Shown in pieces: positions 12,449 through 23,729 of a DNA stretch of 64,000 nt. Under the pieces are notes generated by a model, which saw nothing but the letters and a program-made list of their open reading frames with translations, made no database searches and was not told the origin of the DNA. Origin of the DNA: Thermothielavioides terrestris NRRL 8126 (lineage: Eukaryota; Ascomycota; Sordariomycetes; Sordariales; Chaetomiaceae); assembly GCF_000226115.1 (NCBI RefSeq), contig NC_016459.1:3664501-3728500 (forward strand). The letters run 5' to 3'. The translations under genes were made by a program, and so were the position numbers. The first letter of the stretch is position 1. The number at the start of each line of letters is the position of its first letter.

Positions 12449-12686
12449 GGATCGGTAGCTTGTGCATATGAGATGAGGAATGAAAAATTTGTCCGACAAG
12501 CGGCAACGCACAGTAATCTTCGGGGTACATGTGCAACTCTTGACGCCAGTGTCCATACATATCATTGAGTGAACATGTCTTTGATCGTGCCGATGACTTC
12601 ACGCCAGCAGGTTCTATTTTTTTTATGAACATCTAAAATCTATCCGAGACGCCAGTGATCCCGCTTCTCCTTCCCAGTCCTTTCCC

Positions 12687-15113
12687 TCAACCTGTCTCCC
12701 CGCCTTCCCCCATCCCGTAGTCCATCCCGGATAACAACCGCGACGGATTGATCCTTCTACCCGCGCTAGCTCTACTCTCCTCCCCAACATCCATGCCCAT
12801 GTTCATATCCACATCCGCTGACTCCCGCCCCGGCCCATGTACTTTCGCTTTCCCTTCCTGCTCAGCACCTCGATTTTGCTCCTGATTCTGGTGCTGGTGG
12901 TGATGCTGCTGCCCGCCGGCAGACCTATCCCCCCGTTCTGCCCCGCGACCGTCATCACCACCACCGCCGCCGCCACTGTCGTCATCGTCGTCGTCGGCGG
13001 CGGTGTGGACGTCCTCCTCGTCTGGCGCTTCGATCAGCATTTCCAGGTCCAGATCCCGGTCTGCGGCTCCTTCCACTTCTGTCTCTGGTTCCGCTTCTGC
13101 GTGCGTTACACCTGGTGGTAGTGGTGGTGCCGGTGCTGACGCTGATGCGTGTGTGACTGCCGGGTTGCCATCATTGATTGGGGGTGGTGCGATCCCTGTG
13201 TTTGGCGCACGCACGGCGTATGGGGCCTGTGTGATATCACTCTCGCCGCTGTCGTGGTGGAGATGAGGATGGGGTGGTTGCCGATGGTGTGTTGACTGGA
13301 CGTGTAACCCCACGCCCAGGGCGTTGTTGCTGTCGTCGTCTGCGTCGCCGTCGTCATCGTCGTCCGTGGCGGCGGCGTTGATGAGCGCTTGGAAGGTCTC
13401 GGCGTCGGCGGCGTCGACGTCAGGGTCGTGATTGGCCGTGGAATGGGGGTGATGGTCAGGGTGGTGGCCGTCAGGGGATGGCGCTTGTGGGGACGGGTGG
13501 GAGAAGGTGTAGTGGTGGTGGTGGTGGTGCGGATGCTGCTGGTGGTGATGATGGTGAAGTTCCACGCTTGCGGAGGACTGGTTGATGATTTGTGGGTCGA
13601 TGGGCTGGTAGTCTGCGTTTGGGAGCGAGTGCGGGTCCGGGGCAAGGGATGGAAGTGAGACAGGGCGCGCTGAGGGCGGATGGTGGTGGTGCGGGTGTAG
13701 AGGGCCCGAGGCGCTTTGGAGCATCGGGCTGTGGGCATCTCGCGTGATGGCGTCGTGGTCCGTCATGGTGGTGTCGGCTGGTGACTGCAGTGCGTGATGT
13801 GATGGCGGAGGGAGGATGGAGATGGCGTTGGGGTCTGCAAATGGGTGGTGGGAGGAGACGGCAAACGGAGACAGGTGAGACGGGTCTGCGAGCGAAGATG
13901 CGGGCATACGCGGTACGGCGGTCGTCAGGTCCATAGCAGAGCCGGCCGCCGAGGGGCTCGGCGAGGCACGCTTCGAAGCAGAGGCAGGAGCAGGGCTCAA
14001 GTTGGGACGCTTCAAGCCGGTGCCGGTGGCTCCCGGAGACGGCTGCTGGCTTTGGGAGGACGAGGCTTTGCCCGTTTCTTTGCATTCGGCGCAGTTCCTA
14101 ATTACATCCGAGACGGTCTCCTTGATGCGGCTCCAGTGGTAGCGCTCGGCGATGGTCGACGTGGTCTTGTTGATGCCGCCGTGCGCCAGGTTGTGCACGC
14201 TCCGGGCGATCTGGTACTGGCGCTGGGGGTCCGAGATGACCTCCTTGTCCTTGAGCATCAAAACGTCGCCGTCCAGGAGCTTGTAGTGGGTCGCTGCGCT
14301 ACGCAGCCTGCTTTTCTCGGCCCGGTCAGCGCCGTTGGGATAGCGGCCGTACTTGAGGTAGAACTTGATCTTGTCGAAACGCTCTTCACTCACAAGTTCC
14401 TCGCTGCCGGCGCCGCCTGCCGCGTCGCCCAAGTCGCGCCCGTAGATGATGGCGTCCACCAGCCGGTCGGGATGGCTCTTGAGGTTGCCGGCGCCCTTGA
14501 CGCGCCCGATGCGCTTGAAGCCCAACGCATCCCAGATCTTGCACGATGCGACGTTGGTTTCGTAGACGAGGTTGAAGACTGAGTACTTGTACCCCAGCTT
14601 GGGCGCCCAATCCAGGTACGCCTCGCCCATCAGCCGGCCCACGCCGCGATTACGCGAGGCGTCGGTGACGATGAAACCACCATTGCAGACGTGGCTGCTG
14701 CGGCCGGGGTAGTTGGGCTTGATGTAGAAGGTACCCAGGCAGTCCTTCGACCAGTCCTTGCCCTCGACGACCTCGGCGGCGCTGTTGATGTGGCCAAGCA
14801 GCATGATGCCGCCGAAGTTCTGGAACCAGTACGAGGCGAAGTTGTCGAACGGCATAGGCTCCAGCATCGGGTACGTGTCGCCGCCCTCGATTTCCTTGTT
14901 GAATTGGTCATGCAGATAGCGGAGCAGTGACTCGGGGACTTCGTGGCGGGATGCAAACGGCACGACGGTAGCGACCGTTTGCCGATCGCGGAGCGTCACA
15001 TGGCGTGGCACGATGCTGGGCGGCACGGCCGGATGGGCGGGGTCCGGGTACGGGGGATCCCCCGAGACACGGAAAATGGGGGGTCCCGCGGGATCGTCGA
15101 GGATGGCGGGCAT
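12687..15113 (-). CDS. SPT10: Spt10-like GNAT acetyltransferase with integrase-type zinc finger
   Basis: A single exon from ATG at 15113 (MPAILDDPAGPPIFRV) gives 808 residues. A GNAT fold occupies about 40-230, with acetyl-CoA loop RNRGVGRLMG (154-163) and the YETNVASCKIWDALGF segment. At about 270-350 is a His2-Cys2 zinc module (H307, H311, C341, C344 in HNLAHGG...NCAEC), the type shared by Spt10 and retroelement integrases; in yeast Spt10 it binds histone gene promoters. The C-terminal half is disordered, with His-rich runs and Asp-rich blocks. Expected role: sequence-specific activator of core histone genes (inference from family). The frame is open 21 codons further upstream but has no ATG there. 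Confidence 0.85.
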   Translation of the reverse strand: MPAILDDPAGPPIFRVSGDPPYPDPAHPAVPPSIVPRHVTLRDRQTVATVVPFASRHEVPESLLRYLHDQFNKEIEGGDTYPMLEPMPFDNFASYWFQNFGGIMLLGHINSAAEVVEGKDWSKDCLGTFYIKPNYPGRSSHVCNGGFIVTDASRNRGVGRLMGEAYLDWAPKLGYKYSVFNLVYETNVASCKIWDALGFKRIGRVKGAGNLKSHPDRLVDAIIYGRDLGDAAGGAGSEELVSEERFDKIKFYLKYGRYPNGADRAEKSRLRSAATHYKLLDGDVLMLKDKEVISDPQRQYQIARSVHNLAHGGINKTTSTIAERYHWSRIKETVSDVIRNCAECKETGKASSSQSQQPSPGATGTGLKRPNLSPAPASASKRASPSPSAAGSAMDLTTAVPRMPASSLADPSHLSPFAVSSHHPFADPNAISILPPPSHHALQSPADTTMTDHDAITRDAHSPMLQSASGPLHPHHHHPPSARPVSLPSLAPDPHSLPNADYQPIDPQIINQSSASVELHHHHHQQHPHHHHHHYTFSHPSPQAPSPDGHHPDHHPHSTANHDPDVDAADAETFQALINAAATDDDDDGDADDDSNNALGVGLHVQSTHHRQPPHPHLHHDSGESDITQAPYAVRAPNTGIAPPPINDGNPAVTHASASAPAPPLPPGVTHAEAEPETEVEGAADRDLDLEMLIEAPDEEDVHTAADDDDDDSGGGGGGDDGRGAERGDRSAGGQQHHHQHQNQEQNRGAEQEGKAKVHGPGRESADVDMNMGMDVGEESRASAGRRINPSRLLSGMDYGMGEGGETG

Positions 15114-15855
15114 CTCGGCGGCAACGGACCGGTGCCCCACACACCACCGGGATGGGTTGCACAACGCAGCAGACAAAGGAACGGAACCTCGGAGCCCCTG
15201 CGAGAATAGCGAGTCAGCTGCTGTGCTTGAACACAGCCTATTGCTACTTGGTCTATCAATGCATGGACATTGAATTATGAGAGAACCGTACCTCAGGTCC
15301 AGCGTTTAAGTGAGCGAACACAGCTGCCGTTCCCCTACCAATCCCAATGCACCATGAGCTCTATGGGCTCGAACCTCGCAGACACTGTTCTGCAGGCTGA
15401 GCGAGACCAGTTATTTGCCCGGGCTGGATTCGGAGCCTGCAGCGGTTCAGGTACCCGCGAATGTCTGAGCACCCGCCTGCAAGGCACACCAATCACAGGA
15501 ATTCCAGGTGTGACCAAGATGCGACGAGCGAGCAGGGTGCTTGTGACGTGACCGGAACGTGCGTGCTGTGCTGAAATGTGCTTGGTGATGATTTGTGCGA
15601 GGGAAGCGGAAATCTCAGTCCGGGCGAGCGGCAAAAAGATGAGGACTGCTGAGTCAGCGGCGCATTGGTTGCCTCACTAACAATTTCTCTGTTGGCCCGC
15701 TCAATTCCAACTGGTTGACGGATACGGAAGCATTACGGAGTACTCCGAACTGCGATCTGTGCGCAATATACATCGGTATTCTGACAACGGATCACGTCTA
15801 TGGCGGCTAGGTAGAAGTATGGTACATACAGTACAGGCGAAACCAGACCGGTTTC
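15114..15855. other. Intergenic region
   Basis: It contains the 5' flank of the Spt10-like gene and the 3' flank of the mitochondrial uS2 gene. I see no conserved coding segment. Confidence 0.45.
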
Positions 15856-17172
15856 TCAATCGCTTGGGGGGGCCAGAAGAGGGTTCTCGTACATCTCCCG
15901 CAGAAGTTCGTCGTCTGTCAAGAAATCCTCTCGCTGCAGGGGCTTCTCGTCCAACTCTCCCGTGGCCATTGCCTCCTCGGCGGCGGCCTTGGCTGCCGTA
16001 AGCTTTCGGTCGGCGTCCTTCTGGATGAACAACGCGACCTCATCAGGGTTCCGCCAGGTCACGATGCCTTCATTTGCAGCAGCCAACCTTCGTTGTTGTC
16101 CCCGCTCGCCCGCTCTGCCCAGGACGCCTGCAATGAGCGTGACAGCCCGTAAACTGCGCGCCAACCCCCCCTCTCCGTCAGTCACGGTCCCGTAAACACC
16201 CCATGCTGGAAAATACCTCGCACTCACCTGTCGTCATTGGCCGGAATCTGGTATGTCACCCACGTCGGGTCGGCATCCGTGTCGATGATGCCAATGGTCG
16301 GGATGCTGGCCTGCGAGCACTCGTGCAGCAGCACGTAGTTCTCGAGCGGGTTGAGGCAGACGACCAGGTCCGGCAAGATGGGCCGGCGATCGCGCAGGTG
16401 CTCTTCGAACCCGGGCAGCTCCTGGTCCCGCTCGCCCACGATCTTCAGCCGGGCGCTCGCCAGGATCACGTCGCGGTTCGTGATGGCACCCGGCGTCCAC
16501 TTCTGGAACAGGTGGCACCCCCGGGCCAGCTCGGCGGCCCGGACCACGGCGTGCACCTGGCCCTTGCGGTTGCCCACGAACAGGATCAGGCCGCCGAGGT
16601 AGGCCACCTCCTCGACGACGCGGGCGGCGCGGCGCAGGTGGGCCGCGGTCGTCTCCAGGCTGATGATGTGGATGCCGGCGCGCTCGCCGTAGATGTACCG
16701 TTGCGTCCCCGGGTTCCACTGCGACACGTGGTGGCCCATGTGCGCCTGGGCGGCCATGAGCATCTCGAGTGTGACGTCGTGCGGCGGGTCGAGGAGCATC
16801 TGGTCCGGGTGGTAGCGCGACTCGACGCGCGAGCCGACCGTGCGCGTGTGCTCGCGCTGGTGCTGCATCGCGGCGAAGTTGGCGGGGATCTGGGCGAGCT
16901 CGGCCTGCCGCGCGGCGGCCTTGGCAGTAGCAGTGCCATAAGTGTTGAGTGGTGCCGTTGTCGTGGCAGAAGGTGCGGGGGGTTCAGCGAGTGTGGTTGG
17001 CGCCGCCGTCGTCCTGGATGCGGAATTCGAGAGGCTTCGGAGACATGATCGGCTGATCGGTGCGGCCAGGGCCCGGCGGCCTGTGTTGTTGGAGGTCAAT
17101 TAGCAAGGGCATTCGAGATCCATGGTGCCCAATCTGCTTACCGTGCCGCACGCCGAAATTCCTCAGGATCAT
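15856..17172 (-). CDS. MRP4: Mitochondrial small-subunit ribosomal protein uS2m
   Basis: Exons 17172-17142, 17080-16228 and 16153-15856 give 393 residues. The first exon is just 31 nt and encodes MILRNFGVRH, the start of an Arg-rich presequence completed by RRALAAPISRSCLRSLSNSA after a 61-bp intron with branch CTAAT. uS2 signatures follow: AQAHMGHHVSQWNP, GLILFVGNRKGQ, PDLVVCLNPLEN and SIPTIGIIDTDADP. The second intron (74 bp, GTGAGT...CAG) splits DD/SLRAVTLIAG. The C-terminal extension after the core is Lys/Glu-rich and specific to fungal mitochondrial forms. It is a component of the mitoribosome small subunit. The start was fixed by finding the tiny first exon, since the large exon has no usable ATG. 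Confidence 0.92.
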
Positions 17173-17557
17173 GGCGGGAACGTTGGTGTTGCGCTCATTG
17201 CCCGGCCAAGGAGCGTTTGGCGATGGGTCGAGCAACTTTTCTGGAAGTTCACTGGACGGGGATGGCCCGTGCATGGACATTGCTGCTGAGCCCCACTTTT
17301 CGGTCAGTAACGGTTCTCTGGACGCCTCTCGGTCCAGGAAGGAACATGAAGCCCAATTGAATGCGATGGACCGGATGGGTGTGTGTATTAGATGATCTAT
17401 GGAATCAACAAGCAACTGATGAAGTCTTTGATACAGGCAAAGTCTACAACCCAGCCCGGCCTAACTACTCATAATTGCTAGTTGGTGGCCCTGGCAGGCG
17501 TCACGCTCCTCAGACCCAGAGAGAGAAGCCCACCAACCCTGTTCTCTCAAAACTGCC
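17173..17557. other. Intergenic region
   Basis: 385 bp between two minus-strand genes, made up of the 5' flank of the mitochondrial uS2 gene and the 3' flank of the CBS-PB1 gene. No gene is seen. Confidence 0.45.
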
Positions 17558-19776
17558 TCATCTGCTCGAGAGCCTCGAGATGGCAAACACACCGACGATC
17601 ACCACCGCCAGCATCGCAATGGCACCGGGAAGGAGGAGCTCGTTGGGGACGCCCGCGATGACCTGCTCAGGCTGCTGATAGTGGGTGCGGGTGCGCAGAT
17701 GCCTGCTCCGCCGGGCAGGGCTCTCGTCCTCCTCGGACTCTTCGCCGTCCTCCTCCGCGTCGTCGCCGCCAAGAGGCTTCCTGCGCTCCCGGACCACGGA
17801 GGACGCCGGCGGGGTCGGCAGCACCGCCGGTTCCGGCGCGGGGGCTGGCGCGGGGGCTGGCGCCACGGGAGGCTCCTTAGGGTCGTGCACAAAGAGGTCG
17901 ACCTTCTCGCGGTGGCCGTGGCGCGCGAGAACAATAGCCTCCAACAGGTCTTGGTCCGTAGTGATGGACACGGAATCCCCCTCGTCGTCCAAGTAGCTCA
18001 GCGCAAATCCGCCGGACAGCTTGCCATCCTCGAGCACCGGAGCGCCGCCAATTGCGTCGACTTCGGACCCGAGCTTGGCAGCGACGTTGGCGACGAACTC
18101 GGCCATGCCGTGCGCAGCAATGACCTGCAGGCGGTGCACGCGGCCGCTGGGCGCCTTGAACTTGAACGGGAACGGGATCTCGCTAGGCGGAAGCTCCGGC
18201 GAGACACCCACGGCGCTGTGGTGCGGCGACTCGAGGCCCGCGTGGCTTGCAGAGTCGCCCGGTGCGACACTGTCGGTGACGAGGCGCTCGCTGCGGGAAA
18301 CGTCGGGCGACACCAGCGACCTGGGCCCCCCGTGGGTGTGATGATGAGAGCCGTCGCCCGAGACCATGGATTCGGTCTCGTGGTCGAGGGACAGCCAGAA
18401 CTTGTTCCACGCAGGGCCTTCGCTGTCGGCGGAGTTCATGCTGTTGATCTGCTCGAGCGTCGCGTAGGTGAGCTTGAGGACGTCGACCATACCGACGATC
18501 TCGCCGCTGTCGTTCATGACCGGCAGGTTCAGGTAGTGACCATCTAGGTTCTGTCAGCTTGGCCGACCACTGGGTCGTATGCGGTAGCGGCGGCTTGTCT
18601 TACCATGCATCTTGCGCAGTGCCGCCTGGATGCTCATGTCCATAGGCGCAAAGTCGGGATGCGGCGTCATGACGCGGACGACGCTGCAGGTGGCGGGATC
18701 GAGGCCCGGCGCGATCACACGCAGGACGACGTCCTTGCTGGTGAAGATACCCGTAATAGCCCCCTGATCCTGGACGAGGACCGCCGTGGTGTGATTCTCC
18801 TTCATCAACTGCGCGGCCTCCCTTACCGACGTGCGGACGCTCACCGTCGTCGGCGGCGTGCCGTTCAAGACAGATTCCAGAGTCGGACCCGACATCTTGG
18901 AGCGCAACGCTTCCACATACTGAATGATCTGCTGCGGCTGGCTGGTGCCGAGTTCGGACTGCACGCCCTCGAGAGCGTCATAGAGCCGTCGAGACGAGGC
19001 GTAGGCGCGTTCCAGCTTCTCCATAGCGTCGTAGAAGCACTTGGTGATGTCGAGCACGCCCGAAATGTCCTGGTTCTCGTCCATGACCGGCAGATGGCGG
19101 AAGCCCTTGCGGACCATCAGGTCCAGCGCATCAGTAGCGCTCGTGTCGGTCCGGGCGCACAGAGGGTTCTTGGTCATGATCTCGGCGATAGTGACGTTGT
19201 TCGCCTTCAAGCCGGCACCGACAACACGGAAGGCCAGGTCCTTGGCGGTGAAAATGCCGGCAATCCGCTCATCGTCGTCGGTGACCAGCACGCAGTCTTC
19301 GCGCTTGGCAGCCATGAGCTGCGCGGCCTCGGCAACCGAAGTCGTCGGCTTGATCTGCAGCGCCTGGCTCGGCTTCAGGGCGAGAACGGTGCCCGGAGGG
19401 GCCTTTCGCGATTGCCGGGCTCGGGTCGTGAGATGCTTTTTCTTGGAGAGGTCGCTCTCCATCTTGCGGCGGATGGCCTGTGTATTTGCCGAGTCAGCTC
19501 GTGTCGCGCGGTTCAGGAAGTGGAAGCGGATGTGGAAGCCGACGGGCGGTGAGCTGCCGAGTTAGCTCAAGGAAAGCGACGCACCTCGTCCCTCTTGGAC
19601 TGTTTCTGCCGGCTGGCGCTGACCGAGGAGGTGCCGGCATCGCTACCAGCAGCTGGCGAGTTTTCGTGGACCGGCCTCGGAATCGCGGACGTCGCCGGGC
19701 TGCCCGCGAAGGGGATGGCACCGCGCGACTGGCCGCGATTCGGCGTGCCTCGGAGAGTCCCCGGATTGACCGACAT
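17558..19776 (-). CDS. CBS and PB1 domain protein with C-terminal membrane anchor
   Basis: Exons 19776-19585, 19477-18604 and 18543-17558 encode 683 residues; introns are 107 and 60 bp. Four CBS motifs lie at about 100-155, 165-215, 268-325 and 333-385. The second intron interrupts the last one, and splicing restores KMHDGHYLNLPVMND. A PB1 domain spans about 480-575 (PFKFKAPSGRVHRL...DLLEAIVLARHG). A Pro/Ala-rich and acidic linker leads to a single hydrophobic helix at 657-677 (LLLPGAIAMLAVVIVGVFAI) five residues from the end, so it is probably tail-anchored. CBS pairs usually bind adenine nucleotides and PB1 mediates pairing with other PB1 proteins. The arrangement matches the family of fission yeast Mug70; molecular function is not established. 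Confidence 0.88.
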
Positions 19777-21794
19777 GATGGACTTGTTGCGTGGTCCACA
19801 CCGACAGTAAATCTAATAAGCGACTGCGAAGATAATAATCTCCCAGCGTTGAGAACCTGCTGCGTGGTTTTGCACGAGGTCGTGAACCCGCCGAAAAGCT
19901 GCAAGCAACGGCCAATGGGCCGATGCATCAGACGAGGCAAGGGAAAACACGGGTTCAGGTCTGGCCCCTGGTTTGCTGGGAACCGCACGGACCAAGCTTG
20001 AGCCGCGAAGACCCTTGATTCGGCGACCCCCTTAAATCCACTATGCAGATTCCTTATTTCCACTAGTCACCAGCGATGGTCCGTGCGCACCTACCAATCA
20101 CCAACGAACTGCTCCCCGGGCTGACCACCTCGTATTGTAAACACTGGCTCGTAGGGGAAATATTGCCCGCCTTGACCGCCTACTACCTACTTAGCTAAGC
20201 CTCTGAGTAGCTAAATCACGTGACAATGATCTTATCGATCAGACCTCTTATCGATAAGAGACTTATTTGGTTAACACCTAACACAGCTCTTTCTCCGTCT
20301 TTGCAAATGCTCTCTCCTTTCCAGGTTGGTAAGTAACGTGGCCGTTGACCGTTTGAATCTCTTAACAGTTCCTATCGCGATTCCTATTGTGGCATGTCAG
20401 CTAGGGAGCGTGGTGACACTTGTTGCCAAGTTTTGGTGGGTGCGCACGGACCGTCCCTGGTGATTAGTGAAAATAAGGAATCTGCTAGTGGATTTAAGGG
20501 GGTCGTTGATTCGGCTCTTGCCGCGTCTCCAGCAAAGGATATCGATAAGTCGGTGTTTTCTTTTGGACAGAAAAGTTCACCTCGTAACATCAGGGCCAAG
20601 AAACCTTCTCCATCTTCATAGACCGTAAGAATACACCCGCTCTGTTTAGTTACCGCGTCGTCAAACCTGTGGGGAGCAGGTCCGATCTCTGGTAACAGAA
20701 TTCCAGTTGTTCTCATAATCTCATTGCTGTCGTACTGTTTCCAACTGCCAATTATCGACACAAACACTGTCCAGCTTTTGTAGCTGGAAGTTTTCGGTTT
20801 CATGCATACGCTAACTATCGAAACGGCCTGGTGAGATTTTAAGTGAAAAGTGGTGATCATGGTGCGGTTGATCGTTTGTTCAGCATGCCACGGTCCTCAT
20901 TCTATCAAAATGTCACACAGGAAACAGGAATTTAGAGTCAGCAAATTGAAGCATAGTGTCCGCATGCACCGATCAGGTTTTCCTACCCGCGGCCTTGCGG
21001 AAAGCCTAGACATCGGCCAATTATTGCTAGACGTCATTTCAAGTATTGTTTCGGTGGCCGAATCCACAGAGCGGGGGTTTGGAATTCCTGCAGCACGCAT
21101 GAAACAAGAAATCTGGATGCCCTGACCCAATCGCGAACAAGAGCATTCCAGCAGCAGGAGCAGTTGGCTCCAGGCACTGGTTTATGCTGCGCCAATCAGG
21201 TCGCACCTGGCTCTTGGCAAATCTCCCTGACACGATGGGGCGTTGGAACCCCTGGCCCGATGTGGGGCCGTTCCCCTACGTCACTTAGGTACCATGAGGG
21301 AAAGTTGATAATGTTAGCTGACGACGGGAGCACTGCGTCTGTTTCGGGCGGAAAAACTCTCTCAAAGGGCACGACAACGATTGCTTGGACTCGCTGCCGT
21401 TGCATGCATGCAGCGCGCAAGAACAGATCCCAATTTTGCATTTGCGTGCCGACGAAAGAGGTTGTGCCGTCCTTGCCGTCCCTGCATTCCCGCGCCTCCC
21501 GCGACCCACGCTGCAAAAGCCTTCCAGCAGCGCGACCCCGCGAAACGTCCTCCGTTGCACCTGGCAATTGGCCATCGCCACAGCCGCGTAACACAATTCG
21601 GCCGCACGCCGGCCAACACGGTCGAGACAGCAACCGTTAAAAAAAAAGGTCTGCGTCGCCACTCGTTGCGCACACCACATATCCGGCGCGTCCTTTGCTC
21701 TGGTCGGGGCGTAGAGACGGACACTCGACAGTCTCGCATTGGCCGAGGGCGACGAGCTGAGAATCGGGGAGCCGAATTCGCCAAGGCAACAACA
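19777..21794. other. Two-kilobase interval without a supported gene
   Basis: Base composition is lower in GC than the flanking genes. Palindromic CTTATCGATAAG-type sites occur near 20230-20265. The longest open frame (20384-20860, minus, 158 codons from an ATG, MITTFHLKSHQAVSIVSVC...) has balanced composition but no recognised domain and no splice sites, so it is noted rather than called. Confidence 0.45.
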
Positions 21795-22439
21795 ATGGCA
21801 GGAAAAATGGAGGCTCGAACGGAAGCGATGCCCGCCTCAGTCCACTCATTTGCGACAAACGTCAGGCGTGCGGTGGGCACGCTGCTGGGGCGAGATCACA
21901 AGGACTGCTCCCCAGAGCCAGGAATCAATTTGTGCGAGAAGCCGGTGATATCATCCACAAGCGTTACGTGGATCATCGTGGGCGCCGCTCTGTAAGTTCA
22001 TCATTCCCAACGCCCCATGCTTCCCCACGCGCGATGCTGACCCATCGGCAGTGGCGCGGTGGTGCTTGGGACCCTCGCGGTGCTCGTCTTCCTCCATTTC
22101 AGGCGAAGGAAGCGGGACAAGCGCGAGGACATGGAAGACAGGTTCCAGATGTCGGACTACGGGCTAGACGATGTCCCGTCATCCGGGAAACCGCGGCGGG
22201 ATGACGAGGCAAAGTGGTCCAACGACGGATCCAGCGGCTTCGGCAGGCGGTCGCGCGAGCCCTTGCAGGCCGGCACCGAGCCCAAGTACCACGGCGGGCA
22301 GTCGGATGGCCATCTGAACCCATTCGACGATGCAGCATCAGTACGGTCCGGCAGCGGCTCGTCCTACCCCCCAAGCGTCTACGCCCAGGGGTCGAAGCGA
22401 GAGGGAGGCCGGCCAAGCCCGCTGGCCGAGGGCAGGTGA
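21795..22439 (+). CDS. Small single-pass membrane protein, conserved in fungi
   Basis: Exons 21795-21991 and 22052-22439, with a 60-bp intron (GTAAGT...CAG), give 194 residues. A short N-terminal part with two cysteines leads to one transmembrane helix at about 57-82 (VTWIIVGAALGAVVLGTLAV), which the intron splits. A strongly basic stop-transfer segment (RRRKRDKRED) and EDRFQMSDYGLDDVP follow. The tail is polar, Ser/Gly-rich and likely disordered and cytosolic. From memory, the helix-RRRK-EDRFQMSDYGLD block recurs in unnamed ascomycete proteins; no function is known to me. No cleavable signal peptide is evident, suggesting a type III single-pass protein. Confidence 0.75.
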
Positions 22440-23289
22440 CGGCGCTCCCAGGCGGAGAGGTGGTGGGACGGATTCGAGACGAGAAACGAGGACCAGACAT
22501 GAATTACGAACAGCTAGGTGTACGATATCCGGGTTTACGGTCGGCAGCCTGCTTTTATGTTGGAGTTGTGTAAGCGAACAACCGAGTGGTCATCTTAGAC
22601 TTAACTAGAGCCAGACTTGTCTGTCTTCCGAGCACCGACAAGAGCTTGTGCATCGTTATTCAGCAGAGAAGCCGCTTTCCTTCTCCTTGAGTGAAGCGCC
22701 GCTTCGGCCGCCGGAAGCATTCCACGATGACAAGTGACAAACCCAAAGATGGGGTTGCACCAAGAACGCGCCACTCTCTGGAGGTCTCGACTGTCAGCCC
22801 TCGTCCTCTGCGGTCCATTTCACCAGCTCTCGCCCCGTCGCCATCACCACAGCACAACGAATCCAAGCTCAACCTCCTCCCCCGCCCCAAGCGCATCCCC
22901 GTCCCATCGCCGCCCATCCTCGCCTCCCACGTCTTCCTCACGGCCGGTCAATACACCTCCCAGTTCACCAACCCCTTCGCATACGCGCAATGCTCCGTCC
23001 GCTTAAACCTTTGACCATCAAACTCGGGACACCACGCCCTTCCCCACCCCCTTCATCATCAGCATCATCACCCCCGGGCCTCGCCCCTCCCCATCGCCGC
23101 CTCCACCCCATGCGCATGCACATCCGCCCATCAAACCACCCCGTCCACCTCCCCGAACAGATGCCTGACGCGGCACCGCCCCGCCGACAGGCCATACCGC
23201 CGCGTCGCTCAGCTCGCCGCCCGCCGCGTCTCCGCCAGCAGGTCTGTCGTCCCCCGGCCCGCTCCGCGCGCCCGAGGAGGCAGAGGACC
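22440..23289. other. Intergenic region
   Basis: An open frame at 22728-23014 (plus strand) is Pro/Ser-rich and unrecognised. The following 300 bp are strongly C-rich with no coherent coding frame. It probably contains the lost 3' part of the DUF829-type relic next to it, but nothing recognisable remains. Confidence 0.4.
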
Positions 23290-23675
23290 CGCGCTGTTGG
23301 CAGGCACGCGCGAGGAGGACGGCCTTGCGCGCGCCGCCTTCGGAGAAGGCGTGCAGGAGGCGGGTGGAGAAGCGAGGCCTGTGGGGAGGAGGGAGAAGCG
23401 GTGGGACGGGGCCGAACGGCGGGGGGGAGGGATCGTGAGGGGTCCGTGGCGGGCGCTTCGGAGAGGAGGTAGGCGACGGCTGGGACGAGGGCGGCGAGCT
23501 TCTGCGCGGTCAAGCGGAGCACGAGGTCGGCGACGGCGGTTGTGATCAGCAGCATGAGCACGCCCGGGTACAGCGTGTTGTAGGCGGCCGTGTACTTGGC
23601 GACGTGCTCGGGTGCGGCGCCGGTCCAGGACGTGATGACGATCAGGTCGGGCGGCGCGGTGTCGCCGCGGCGCGG
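23290..23675 (-). pseudogene. Truncated DUF829 (TMEM53-like) gene fragment
   Basis: Minus-strand reading at about 23675-23457 gives PPDLIVITSWTGAAPEHVAK then YTAAYNTLYPGVLMLLITT, the N-terminal beta-alpha unit of the DUF829 alpha/beta-hydrolase-like family. After a possible intron ending CCCCACAG near 23380, another frame gives RLLHAFSEGGARKAVLLARA (about 23366-23294), which matches the family's HxFSxGG nucleophile-elbow region. Beyond that, similarity stops and the rest of the domain is missing. There is no ATG start before the first block; the upstream side runs straight into the MFS fragment on the opposite strand. I call it a relic, since both ends are lost. Confidence 0.6.
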
Positions 23676-23729
23676 TGTCGCGGCGGCGGCTGCTGGGGTT
23701 TGATGCCAAGCCGGAGGGCAGGCAGAGCG

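Noticed and set aside
11441..12565. 374-codon open frame opposite CCT7
   Set aside because: It is the antisense shadow of a highly conserved chaperonin exon, with Leu/Ala/Gly-rich low-complexity sequence.
16203..17048. 281-codon plus-strand frame over the mitochondrial uS2 gene
   Set aside because: Antisense shadow of clear uS2 motifs.
20384..20860. 158-codon minus-strand frame
   Set aside because: Balanced composition but no domain, no neighbour logic and no splice sites; left as a note in the intergenic entry.
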